Shown piece by piece: positions 1 to 7,853 of a stretch of 64,000 nt of DNA. The position numbers and the translations under genes were made by a program. Within the stretch, counting starts at the first letter, position 1; each line of letters opens with the position of its first letter. The DNA comes from Pseudomonadota bacterium (GTDB lineage: Bacteria; Pseudomonadota; Gammaproteobacteria; Thiotrichales; Thiotrichaceae). The DNA lies in NCBI GenBank assembly GCA_002747435.1, contig PDPH01000048.1:62001-126000 (forward strand), given 5' to 3'. The notes below the pieces were generated by a model. The model saw only the letters and a list, made by a program, of their open reading frames with translations, was not told the origin of the DNA and ran no database searches.

Positions 1-1700
1 CTGAAACACCTGAGCCTGATAGGAGTATTACTGCCCAAGTGACCATCCGCGTCCCTCATTCATCGCTGAATACAGAAGACTTCAAAGTCACCAGCTTGTC
101 ATCAGCTATTAACGGTACAATTTGGAGGCAGAGTTCTCGAGTAGACTCGCCTACAGAAGCGCGAGAATTTAGTTATATTTCCTTTACCTTGTCGGCAGAT
201 CAAGCCGGTGCATTTGGGTGGCAAGCCAATCAGGAAAAAGAAGTATTTAGCTTTGCCAATTCAGGTAGCTGTCTAGGGCCAGTTGCCCTAATGGCGGATA
301 ATGATCCTTTCAATGTGGAACATAACTCCGTCGGTACTAATCCGGGTAATCAGTTTACCAACTTAGGCTGGAGTGATAACAATGGTGAGAACAGCTACTT
401 GGGTATTTATGGGGACGGTGCTGATTGCCGTGATAGTCAAGATGCTGATGCTGATGGTTTGATGAATGGTGAGGAAAAGCAGTTAGGTACTGATCCCTTA
501 AAAGCAGACAGCGATGGCGACGGTTTGAATGACGGTGCTGAAGTCAATACGCATCACACTGACCCACTGAAAGCTGATACGGATGGTGATGGCCTTCCTG
601 ATGGTGCTGAAATTGACACTTATAACACCGACCCACTAAAGTTGGATTCTGATGGTGATGGTTTGACGGATGGGGATGAGGTGATTAATCACAAAACAAA
701 TCCTCTAAAAGCCGATACAGATGGCGATGGTCTGAATGATGGTGCTGAAGTCAATACGCATCACACTGACCCACTGAAAGCTGATACAGATGGCGATGGT
801 CTGAATGATGGTGCTGAGGTCAATACGCATCAAACGAACCCATTAAATACAGATACTGACAATGATGGCTTTTCTGATGGTGAAGAAGTTAATGTATTAA
901 AAACCGATCCAAATGTTGCGAATGCGGCGACTTTATCGATAAAAGTCTTGTTGCAAGGCGCTTACGATTATCAAACACAGTTAATGAAAGATAGTTTGCG
1001 TTCCAAAGGCCTGATTCCAACGACGCAGCCGTATAATGTTGCACCATTGAATTACGCTGGCACAGAGCAAGTGAGCGCAGCACAATTGGCACTTACAGGC
1101 AATGATGCGATTGTGGATTGGGTATTGGTTGAATTGCGCTCGGCTAGCAGTAAAACCAACATCGTCAAACGCAAAGCAGCCTTGTTACAGCGGGATGGCG
1201 ATGTGATTGATGCTGCTAGTGGTAGTAACAAGCTGGCGTTTAACGGCTTAAGCGCAGGTAGCTATTACGTGTCGATTCGCCATCGTAACCACCTCGGGGT
1301 TATGACAGCCAATACTGTTCAGTTAAATGCAACTAATGTGAGTGTAGACTTCACGGCTAATACGACTGCGGTAGAAGGTACGAATGCCCGTTTGATGACT
1401 ACTGATAAATCATTATTATGGGTGGGTGATGCCAATATGGATAATCGTCTGATCGCCAATGGTACAGGGCAAGATTCTAGTATAGTGCTTATTAAGGTGC
1501 TCAGTGTCGCAGAAAACGGTGCTTTTAATAGTAACTTTATTGTGCCGGGCTATCATGTGACTGATTTTAATATGGATGGTCAGGTGGTATTTACAGGACC
1601 GAATAATGACACCAATTTGCTAATATCGAATGTGCTATCACACCCGGGCAATATTGGATTCAATGCTAACTATATTTTGCGTGGTCAGTTGCCTGAATAA
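1..1700 (+). CDS. Secreted calcium-binding protein with thrombospondin type 3 repeats (5' end outside window)
   Basis: The reading frame is open from base 3, so the GTG at 39 is an internal Val codon and the true start lies upstream of the window. Residues after it match the downstream paralogue (AQVTIRVPH against AQVTIKVPH), including the SCLG and NPGNQF segments. That shared module ends near base 435. It is followed by seven Asp-rich thrombospondin type 3 repeats of about 23 residues (DxDGDGLxDGxE pattern), expected to bind Ca2+. A transthyretin/CNA-like region (about 1150-1370) and a C-terminal part with two Asp/Asn-rich loops (GDANMDNRL and DFNMDGQV) that look dockerin/EF-hand-like come next. 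No IPTL-CTERM or membrane anchor is visible at the C-terminus, unlike the paralogue. The likely location is the cell surface or outside the cell. The specific role is unknown. Confidence 0.8.
   Translation, partial: ETPEPDRSITAQVTIRVPHSSLNTEDFKVTSLSSAINGTIWRQSSRVDSPTEAREFSYISFTLSADQAGAFGWQANQEKEVFSFANSGSCLGPVALMADNDPFNVEHNSVGTNPGNQFTNLGWSDNNGENSYLGIYGDGADCRDSQDADADGLMNGEEKQLGTDPLKADSDGDGLNDGAEVNTHHTDPLKADTDGDGLPDGAEIDTYNTDPLKLDSDGDGLTDGDEVINHKTNPLKADTDGDGLNDGAEVNTHHTDPLKADTDGDGLNDGAEVNTHQTNPLNTDTDNDGFSDGEEVNVLKTDPNVANAATLSIKVLLQGAYDYQTQLMKDSLRSKGLIPTTQPYNVAPLNYAGTEQVSAAQLALTGNDAIVDWVLVELRSASSKTNIVKRKAALLQRDGDVIDAASGSNKLAFNGLSAGSYYVSIRHRNHLGVMTANTVQLNATNVSVDFTANTTAVEGTNARLMTTDKSLLWVGDANMDNRLIANGTGQDSSIVLIKVLSVAENGAFNSNFIVPGYHVTDFNMDGQVVFTGPNNDTNLLISNVLSHPGNIGFNANYILRGQLPE
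441..920 (+). repeat. Seven tandem thrombospondin type 3 repeat units (about 69 bp each)
   Basis: Seven in-frame units of 22-23 codons each begin with D-x-D-x-D-G. Units start near 441, 507, 576, 645, 714, 783 and 852. A block of about 47 bp in the second unit (around 534-580) is repeated without change in the fifth (around 741-787), which indicates recent internal duplication rather than old divergence. Confidence 0.85.
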
Positions 1701-1791
1701 GAAATAAAGCTGGGCGGGTGGTCTAATGCCACGCTGCTACCCTGTATAGGCTAGTCTGTTTAAAAAATAAAAATAAATAAGCGGTAACAAT

Positions 1792-3108
1792 ATGAACAAA
1801 TCACTGAAGCTCGCTATTAAACAAGGTGTTATTTTTCTGGCGTTGGCGCAAGCTGGAAGTGCCGCCTATGCCAATGGTGTCGAGTATAGTATCAAGTGGG
1901 ATGATAAAGCCTCAGTTTATCGGGTTTTCATGCGTCCTCAGACAGCACCTAAAAGCCCTAACCTGACATATTCTGCACAAGTGACCATCAAGGTACCTCA
2001 TGCGGAGAGTCCTGATCAGTTTGTCGCGCAGAATATTACCAGTACCAATGAAAATCTAAGCTGGTCTAACTCCAGTAAAGTACGTGCGCCGATTGCTAAT
2101 CCCTCGTATGATTATTTGTCGTTCACTACAAGTATTTTGAATAATGCCAAAACTTTTCCTTGGGTGGCTGGTGAAGAATTAGAGGTTTTCAATTTCTCAA
2201 ATGGCGGAGCGTGTCTTGGATCTGTAGAAATTATGGATAATGATGCCGATCCCTTTGCTTTGAATCCATCTGTTCCAAGTCCATCTGATCCAGATGCCAA
2301 AGCTAATCCTGGAAATGAGTTTTCCAGCGATGGATGGGGTGGGGATTTAGATAATGACTTTTTGGGGCGATATGGCGTAGCGGCTGATTGTTCCGTAGCG
2401 ACTGTGGGGAATGCTTCACCTGTTGCGGCTGCTGATACTGTCGTTGTTGAGTCTGGTCAGACGATTACCATTGATGTATTGAAGAATGACACCGATGACG
2501 ATGGTGATACACTGTCTATTGCAAGTGTCACTCAAGGTGCTCATGGCTCAGTCACTATCAGTGATAACAATACTATTACTTATACACCTGAAGCGGATTA
2601 CAGTGGAGCAGATAACTTTACCTATATGGCTTCCGATGGCAAAGGCGGCTCAAGCACAGGTTCTGTAAGTGTAACGGTCAGTAGTAGTGGTAATAATCCT
2701 CCGAATGGAACTAATGAAAACCCAACTGCGGTGGGACTTACGGCTACAACACGTTCCAATACAGCTATCACGATTAATGTTTTGAACCATGTGAGTGATC
2801 CCGACGGTGATATTGTAACCCTAAGCAACTACTCTAATGGTAGTTTTGGCACAGTGAGTTTAAGTGATGGCAAACTGATTTATACGCCACAAAATGCTTA
2901 TGTTGGTGAGGATAGCTTTAGCTATACCGTTTCTGATGGAAAGGGAGGGACAGCGGTTGGGCAGATAACGGTCAGGGTTTTAGCGAGTGATACCCCTGTT
3001 TCCAGTGCAGTAAAAGCTGTTCCAACACTGAGTCAATGGGGACAATTATTATTGGCATTGTTGTTAGGAGGGCTTGGTTTTCGTCGTTTTTCGCGCAGTA
3101 AATTATAA
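1792..3108 (+). CDS. Secreted protein with two cadherin-like/Big_9 domains and IPTL-CTERM sorting tail
   Basis: 438 residues. A signal peptide ends at about residue 27 (AYA before NGVEY). Residues about 55-205 are homologous to the start of the preceding gene, so the two genes form a tandem paralogous pair. Two bacterial cadherin-like (Big_9/VCBS-type) domains follow, at about 208-300 and 312-400, each with the D-V-L-x-N-D-x-D-x-D-G-D start and the Y-T-P...Y-x-G-x-D-x-F-x-Y core. The C-terminus has the motif VPTLSQWG (about 410-417), a hydrophobic stretch and a basic end (RRFSRSKL): the IPTL-CTERM signal recognised by an exosortase-like sorting enzyme. It is expected to be an envelope-anchored or released surface protein. 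The ribosome-binding site is weak. Function beyond adhesion or matrix is not inferable. Confidence 0.85.
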   Translation: MNKSLKLAIKQGVIFLALAQAGSAAYANGVEYSIKWDDKASVYRVFMRPQTAPKSPNLTYSAQVTIKVPHAESPDQFVAQNITSTNENLSWSNSSKVRAPIANPSYDYLSFTTSILNNAKTFPWVAGEELEVFNFSNGGACLGSVEIMDNDADPFALNPSVPSPSDPDAKANPGNEFSSDGWGGDLDNDFLGRYGVAADCSVATVGNASPVAAADTVVVESGQTITIDVLKNDTDDDGDTLSIASVTQGAHGSVTISDNNTITYTPEADYSGADNFTYMASDGKGGSSTGSVSVTVSSSGNNPPNGTNENPTAVGLTATTRSNTAITINVLNHVSDPDGDIVTLSNYSNGSFGTVSLSDGKLIYTPQNAYVGEDSFSYTVSDGKGGTAVGQITVRVLASDTPVSSAVKAVPTLSQWGQLLLALLLGGLGFRRFSRSKL

Positions 3109-3138
3109 AAATAACAAATAAGCTGTTGATAACGCCTT

Positions 3139-3177
3139 AAACCACAAGAAATCGCAAGCCGTGTGGTTTGTGATTTT
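3139..3177 (+). terminator. Probable intrinsic terminator after the IPTL-CTERM gene
   Basis: AAACCACA (3139-3146) pairs with TGTGGTTT (3162-3169), followed by GTGATTTTG. The T-run is interrupted. Confidence 0.5.
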
Positions 3178-3404
3178 GCCCCAGAGCGTTGTGTAAATAC
3201 AACTTGCATACCGTCGGCTGGGTTAATACCCTACCTAGCAAGGATGTAAAATTGTTACAAAATTCGTCGCTGAGAGAGTCAGCGATTATTTTGAATAAAA
3301 ATTACTCTCCTGTGGGCTAAGTCTACTTTGTGGACATAAGGTATTTTTTATGCCCGAGTATGTATTTATATATCGTTTGGGCTGGTATTTTGAGGGATAT
3401 AATC
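3178..3404. other. Intergenic region with an inverted repeat, no gene seen
   Basis: A perfect 7-bp stem, TCGCTGA (3267-3273) with TCAGCGA (3279-3285), is followed by TTATTTTG. It could be a second terminator or a leader hairpin. Short imperfect palindromes lie around 3190-3230. I looked for a riboswitch consensus, in particular c-di-GMP type I, and found no convincing match. Confidence 0.35.
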
Positions 3405-3866
3405 ATGATGATATTGAGATCATTACTATTAATTTGGGGTTTGGTATTTGCATCTGCTGCTTCAGCACAAGTCGCTAATTTTGCTTTTCAGGATATTTAC
3501 GGTAAGAACCATCGTTTTTCTGATTTTCGTGGCAAATGGGTAGTTGTTAATTATTGGTCGACACGCTGCACTCCCTGTATTAGTGAGCTACCGACTTTAA
3601 AGTATATTGCGCACCGTTTTCGCAATAAAGTGGTTGTTTTGGGAATGGATGCGGGAGAAACCCCGGATCGAGAAATGCGAACCTTTGTTCGTCGTCACGG
3701 TATTAACTATACTGTCGTACCTACTCAAGATAGCACTATGTTTGCATTGGGGCTCATTTATGGTGTGCCTACGACGTATATTGTTTCACCACGCGGACAG
3801 ATTGTCGCTTCGCATATGGGAGTGATGAGTGTTCGTCAGATCCAAAATTATATTTTAGGCAAGTAA
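3405..3866 (+). CDS. TlpA/ResA-like periplasmic thioredoxin
   Basis: 153 residues from the ATG at 3405, chosen because TGAGGG lies 8-9 nt upstream and a clean signal peptide follows (cleavage after ASA, residue 21). The frame stays open further upstream, but that stretch has no export signal at its start. A thioredoxin fold of AhpC/TSA-TlpA type follows: W51-S-T-R-C55-T-P-C58 is the redox pair and GVPTTY carries the cis-proline. It is probably a periplasmic thiol reductase, for cytochrome c maturation or repair of exported proteins. The substrate is not defined by context. It stands alone, converges on the LysM lipoprotein gene and shares a terminator with it. Confidence 0.8.
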   Translation: MMILRSLLLIWGLVFASAASAQVANFAFQDIYGKNHRFSDFRGKWVVVNYWSTRCTPCISELPTLKYIAHRFRNKVVVLGMDAGETPDREMRTFVRRHGINYTVVPTQDSTMFALGLIYGVPTTYIVSPRGQIVASHMGVMSVRQIQNYILGK

Positions 3867-3880
3867 TAGCAGCACAGAAG

Positions 3881-3917
3881 AAAAGCCGCAAACTGTTCAA
3901 CAGCGTTGCGGCTTTTT
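3881..3917. terminator. Bidirectional intrinsic terminator
   Basis: AAAAGCCGCAA (3881-3891) pairs with TTGCGGCTTTT (3906-3916), with T-runs on both strands. It sits between the convergent TlpA-like and LysM lipoprotein genes. Confidence 0.85.
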
Positions 3918-3938
3918 CATGAATAGCCAGTGGGTTTT

Positions 3939-5039
3939 TTAGCGCAAACGTAATACTTGGCCTGGATTAATTTGGTAATTAGGTGCTTGCAAATTGTTAA
4001 TACGAATAATGTCTTTCCAGTAAACCCCTGTGTTGCGCATTACTTGGAATACAGTATCGCCTCGTTTAACCGTATAGGTGCTACCACCAGTATAATCATT
4101 GGGTGCATAGTTGCTCGTCGTAAAGGTGTTGGATGTTGTGGGCGCAGGCTCTGTATAAGTACTGCTAGTGTAATAGCTAGAAGGTGTTTTAGGTTGGGCA
4201 GTATCATAAGAAGAGCTGGAGCTGCTCGTATTGCCCGAGTTGTAATAATTGTAGCCGCCACGGTTGGTGGAAGCGTTATCATAAATAGAGCCTGTGGTCG
4301 CAGTTGAGTTTGCAGTGTTGTTTGTGCCTACTTGGTCGTAATAGTTCGCACTGTTGGTACGATTTACAGGCGTATTATTGATAACGGCTTGATTGCCTGT
4401 GTAGTCATAGTAGCCCGCATTGCCATTGCCAACACTTTGAGGAGGAATGCTAGGTCTGGGGGCTTGTCTGACAGGCTGCTGTGGTCGTACGGGGTGTGGA
4501 GCAACTACAGCACTTTGTCTGCCTGGCGCCGGGTTACACTGGCCTTTTGCATTCGTGCCATGCCAGCAGCGTTTAGCTGTTTGGTTTTGTACCGGCACTC
4601 TATAAGTTTGGCGGGGTGGTTGATAAGTGGGCTGCCTGCGGGGTGGCGTATAGGTTTGCCGTGGTGGTTGATACGTGGGCTGCGTGCGCGGCGGTGTGTA
4701 GGTTCGCCGAGGAGGTTGATAGCGACTACCACCGCCTCCCAAAGTATGAGTATGGTTTAAACCTGACGCGGGTAATCGGTGAGAATGCACACGGCCACCA
4801 TGCGAGTGAGTGACTGCCTGTTTAGTCGGCCCGTTGTAAACCGGAGGCTGAGTAACCGTTGTTGGTGCTGTTGTGGCAACGACGCTAGGTGTGCTCACTG
4901 GAGACGTAGTTGTCGTTGTTGTACCAGTTTGAGTATCATACTGGTTATTGTATGGTCCGTAGGCATTATTCGGAGCGCAGGCTGTTGCGGTCAGACCTAG
5001 AACCGAGCAGGTTGCTAAAATCTTGATTGTTCTGTCCAT
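3939..5039 (-). CDS. LysM lipoprotein in the nlpD position, lacking the M23 peptidase domain
   Basis: 366 residues. A lipoprotein signal ends LTATA-C21. Next come a Thr/Pro-rich linker, a His-rich patch (HSHGGRVHSH, HTHTL), YQPPRQTY-type Pro/Tyr repeats, a Cys pair (RCWHGTNAKGQC) and a Ser/Asn/Tyr-rich region. One C-terminal LysM domain (about 320-366) starts YTVKRGDTVFQV and ends NPGQVLRLR. It starts 3 nt after yqaA, so it is co-transcribed with surE-pcm-yqaA, where other gammaproteobacteria carry nlpD (LysM plus LytM/M23, an activator of amidase AmiC). Here the protein stops right after LysM and a terminator follows, so no M23 domain exists downstream. It probably binds peptidoglycan. An NlpD-like role would need the missing domain in trans. 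rpoS is also absent from this position. Confidence 0.75.
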   Translation of the reverse strand: MDRTIKILATCSVLGLTATACAPNNAYGPYNNQYDTQTGTTTTTTSPVSTPSVVATTAPTTVTQPPVYNGPTKQAVTHSHGGRVHSHRLPASGLNHTHTLGGGGSRYQPPRRTYTPPRTQPTYQPPRQTYTPPRRQPTYQPPRQTYRVPVQNQTAKRCWHGTNAKGQCNPAPGRQSAVVAPHPVRPQQPVRQAPRPSIPPQSVGNGNAGYYDYTGNQAVINNTPVNRTNSANYYDQVGTNNTANSTATTGSIYDNASTNRGGYNYYNSGNTSSSSSSYDTAQPKTPSSYYTSSTYTEPAPTTSNTFTTSNYAPNDYTGGSTYTVKRGDTVFQVMRNTGVYWKDIIRINNLQAPNYQINPGQVLRLR

Positions 5040-5042
5040 GGA

Positions 5043-5621
5043 TTATACCTGTGTGATCAATATTATTAAAATGAGAGCAGCGACAATCGCCCAGCCTAGC
5101 CATTCAATATAACGAATGATTAAAGGTTCCATCTTGGGCCCCATCCAAGCTAGCAAGGCTGAAACAAGAAAAAAGCGTGCTCCCCGCCCGATAATGGATG
5201 CAATAATAAATGGAATCAAGGCCATTGCTAATGCACCCGCTGTAATTGTAAAGATTTTATAGGGAATAGGTGAGAAGCCAGCAGCAAAAATCACCCATAC
5301 TCCCCATTGCTCAAACCAGTTTTGCGCTTGTGTCAACTTTTCGCCATAACCCCATTGCACAATATAAGGCTGCAAACCATCAAAGGCAAACAAACCAATC
5401 AGATAGCCAGCTAAACCGCCTAATACTGAAGCAATAGTGGTCAAGCCGGCCAAGTATTTCCAGCGTGCTGGGTTAGCTATAACCATAGGCATTAACATAA
5501 CATCTGGCGGAATGGGGAAAAAAGATGATTCCGCAAAACTTAACGCGCCCAAATAACGTGGTGCCTGTGGATGTTTAGACCAAGCAATAACTTTGTTGTA
5601 TAAAGATGAAAAAAGTTTCAT
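5043..5621 (-). CDS. yqaA: YqaA/DedA-type VTT-domain inner membrane protein
   Basis: 192 residues with about four to five hydrophobic segments and the VTT/SNARE-associated core: E-S-S-F-F-P-I-P-P-D near residue 32, a Gly-rich segment (GGLAGYLIG) and F-S-P-I-P-Y-K near 120. DedA-superfamily proteins are linked to lipid carrier flipping and membrane homeostasis. The role of the YqaA branch is not established. It lies between pcm and the LysM lipoprotein in one minus-strand operon. AGGA about 10 nt upstream supports the start. Confidence 0.8.
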   Translation of the reverse strand: MKLFSSLYNKVIAWSKHPQAPRYLGALSFAESSFFPIPPDVMLMPMVIANPARWKYLAGLTTIASVLGGLAGYLIGLFAFDGLQPYIVQWGYGEKLTQAQNWFEQWGVWVIFAAGFSPIPYKIFTITAGALAMALIPFIIASIIGRGARFFLVSALLAWMGPKMEPLIIRYIEWLGWAIVAALILIILITQV

Positions 5622-5653
5622 GAAAAATAAAATCCTGTCAGGCTGTTTTGAAC

Positions 5654-6340
5654 TTAGTGGAAAATGTCCTTGAGTAAAGGCACAAACTGTACTGCCTCAT
5701 GGTTTTCGGTGTGATAGTCTGTCTCGGATAGACGTGTAATGACTTGGAGGCATTGAGGCGTTCCCTGTTTTCCGACAGGTATGATTAGTCGTGCATTGAT
5801 ATCCAATTGTTTTAATAGCGAGTCAGGGACTTCTTCAGATGCGGCTGTGACGAGAATAGCATCAAAAGGAGCTTGGCTTTCCAAGCCCCAAGTACCATCA
5901 CTGAGTTTCATATGAATATTACGATAGCCCAATTCATCGATTAACTGACGAGTTTGTTTGTACAGTGGTTCAATACGTTCCACCGTCCACACTTGTTGGA
6001 TTAATGCTCCCAGAATGGCTGCCTGATAACCAGATCCCGTTCCCACTTCCAGTATCTTGTTGAGAGGGTGGGGACTGGCTAATAAAAGTTCAGTCATACG
6101 TGCAACAATAAAAGGCTGCGAAATGGTTTGGCCATAGCCAATGGGTATGGCAGCATCTTCATAAGAACGGCTCGCGAGTGCTTCATCCATAAATAGATGG
6201 CGGGGTACTTTTTTACTCATAACCTCCAGCACTGCCTCGTGACTAATACCCTTTTCCCTTAGACGCGCAATCAAACGATTGCGGGTACGTTGTGAAGTCA
6301 TGCCAATACCTTGAATATCCAATGGGCGCGGGTGCTTCAT
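5654..6340 (-). CDS. pcm: Protein-L-isoaspartate O-methyltransferase
   Basis: 228 residues from the ATG at 6340, which overlaps the surE stop as ATGA (a TTG further upstream is also possible). It transfers a methyl group from S-adenosylmethionine to L-isoaspartyl residues of aged proteins, starting their repair. SAM-binding motif I is E-V-G-T-G-S-G-Y-Q-A-A. The family signature D-E-A...Y-E-D-A-A-I-P-I-G-Y-G-Q-T-I-S-Q-P lies upstream of it. Cytoplasmic. Translational coupling to surE is likely. The surE-pcm pair is widely conserved in gammaproteobacteria and linked to stationary-phase survival. Confidence 0.95.
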   Translation of the reverse strand: MKHPRPLDIQGIGMTSQRTRNRLIARLREKGISHEAVLEVMSKKVPRHLFMDEALASRSYEDAAIPIGYGQTISQPFIVARMTELLLASPHPLNKILEVGTGSGYQAAILGALIQQVWTVERIEPLYKQTRQLIDELGYRNIHMKLSDGTWGLESQAPFDAILVTAASEEVPDSLLKQLDINARLIIPVGKQGTPQCLQVITRLSETDYHTENHEAVQFVPLLKDIFH

Positions 6341-7086
6341 GACAGTGTTCCCAGGCAATGCGTCGTACTTTCCAAAGACTGATAACGGGTAAGGTCACTG
6401 TGTAAGGGAGTTACCGAAATATAGCCTGCTGCTACCGCATGAAAATCACTCCCCTCACCCGCATCAGCAGCACTACCCGGTGGGCCTATCCAGAATATTT
6501 CCCGTCCTCGTGGATCTTCGGCACGAATGACGGGCTCAGAGCTATGGCGTTTACCTAAGCGTGTGGTACGCCAGTCTTTGACAGCCTCCCAAGGAAGATC
6601 CGGCACATTGACATTCAAGATCAAATGATGAGATTCAGGATGTTGTGCAAAGGCAGAAATTAATTGCAGTACCACTTTGACCGCAGTGGCTAAGTTAGTG
6701 GTCTGGTGTGAGTTTATTGACACCGCAATAGCAGGATAACCCAGTTGGCGTCCTTCCATTGCCGCAGCGACTGTACCCGAGTACAGCACATCATCACCAA
6801 GATTAGGCCCAGCATTAATGCCGGAAATCACCCAATCAGGCTTATTATTATACAATTTTGTCAAACCGAGATGGACGCAATCGGTGGGTGTACCATTGAC
6901 ACTGTAGCTATTGTCACCTTGTGGTATCAGGCGCAAGGGGCGATCAAGGGTCAGTGAGTTGCTGGCACCACTACGGTCACGATCGGGAGCAACTGTGATA
7001 ACATGATGCTGCGCGAGCAGCGCTTGTTGCAGCGCTTTCAGGCCAGATGCCTGAAAACCGTCGTCATTGCTAAGCAGTATGTTCAT
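6337..7086 (-). CDS. surE: 5'/3'-nucleotidase SurE
   Basis: 249 residues, the normal family length. The N-terminus MNILLSNDDGF carries the paired Asp metal ligands (D8, D9). DRDRSGASNSLT and the ligand Asn in SGINAGPNLGDDVLYSGTVAAAMEG are all present. It dephosphorylates nucleoside 5'/3'-monophosphates and short polyphosphate with a divalent metal. First gene of the minus-strand surE-pcm-yqaA-lipoprotein operon and divergent from the Smr gene. Confidence 0.96.
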   Translation of the reverse strand: MNILLSNDDGFQASGLKALQQALLAQHHVITVAPDRDRSGASNSLTLDRPLRLIPQGDNSYSVNGTPTDCVHLGLTKLYNNKPDWVISGINAGPNLGDDVLYSGTVAAAMEGRQLGYPAIAVSINSHQTTNLATAVKVVLQLISAFAQHPESHHLILNVNVPDLPWEAVKDWRTTRLGKRHSSEPVIRAEDPRGREIFWIGPPGSAADAGEGSDFHAVAAGYISVTPLHSDLTRYQSLESTTHCLGTLS

Positions 7087-7152
7087 TTTGTCTTTGTGTT
7101 CTGTTTGTGTCTGCTGACGCGGGCTGATTTAACAAGAGAAGGCTACGACTCC

Positions 7153-7701
7153 ATGAAAAAAAAGCATAAGCCCCGCTTGCCTGTAGAAGAAGCCGACGTA
7201 TTTCGTGAGTCTATGCAGGATGTTACCCCGCTGCAACCTGTGAATCAGGCTGTACATGATACACCCAAGCCACCCGCAATACCGATCAAAACCATCGAAG
7301 ATGAGCAACAGGTGTTGTTGGACATGTTTTCCGATGAATATGATCCGACTGAAATACAACCTGGGGATATTCTCAGCTATTTACGCCCCGGAGTACAGCA
7401 CCGGATTTTTAATAAATTACGTCGAGGAGAATACCGCTTAGCCGCAGAGCTTGATTTACACGGACTCAACGCACGGCAGGCGCGGGGATATTTGGCTGAA
7501 TTTTTAATAACGGTTTACCCATTACAAGGTGAATGTGTGCGAATTATTCATGGTAAAGGTAATCGCTCAGATCATCGTGGTCCGATTCTAAAGACTAAAG
7601 TGAATCATTGGTTACGCCAACACGATCGTGTACTTGCCTTTTATTCTGCTCGTCCGGTCGATGGTGGTACAGGCGCGGTTTATGTACTGCTAAAGCGTTA
7701 G
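7153..7701 (+). CDS. Smr-domain protein (YfcN/SmrA type)
   Basis: 182 residues from the ATG at 7153, which has GAGAAGG about 11 nt upstream. An in-frame extension to 7003 would run inside surE and is rejected. The N-terminal 90 residues are charged. The C-terminal Smr domain (about 95-182) has both signatures: E-L-D-L-H-G and I-H-G-K-G-N followed by a conserved G-G-T-G-A. Smr domains act as nicking endonucleases or RNA endonucleases. Small bacterial Smr proteins of this type have been tied to ribosome collision rescue. The gene stands alone and divergent from surE. Confidence 0.85.
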   Translation: MKKKHKPRLPVEEADVFRESMQDVTPLQPVNQAVHDTPKPPAIPIKTIEDEQQVLLDMFSDEYDPTEIQPGDILSYLRPGVQHRIFNKLRRGEYRLAAELDLHGLNARQARGYLAEFLITVYPLQGECVRIIHGKGNRSDHRGPILKTKVNHWLRQHDRVLAFYSARPVDGGTGAVYVLLKR

Positions 7702-7853
7702 CCACTCAAGATCGTTTGGTTTTTTAGCTGACCGCCGTACTTTACAGGCTGAATCTTCACTACTTAGCTAAAATAGCAGATGAACAGCGATTTAGTGATT
7801 CCAAGGAAAGAGGTTTGAATAAGCTCTTAATTTGGGGTTATAGGGGGGCATAC

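Noticed and set aside
39..41. GTG as start codon of the first gene
   Set aside because: The frame is open to the window edge and residues before it align with the paralogue, so it is an internal Val codon.
441..920. Repeat array as CRISPR
   Set aside because: Units are in-frame coding repeats of 69 bp without unique spacers.
3178..3300. c-di-GMP type I riboswitch before the TlpA-like gene
   Set aside because: Some short strings recall the fold, but the conserved core and tetraloop receptor are absent.
4332..4760. Plus-strand frame opposite the LysM lipoprotein gene
   Set aside because: Antisense shadow of Pro/Tyr repeat codons.
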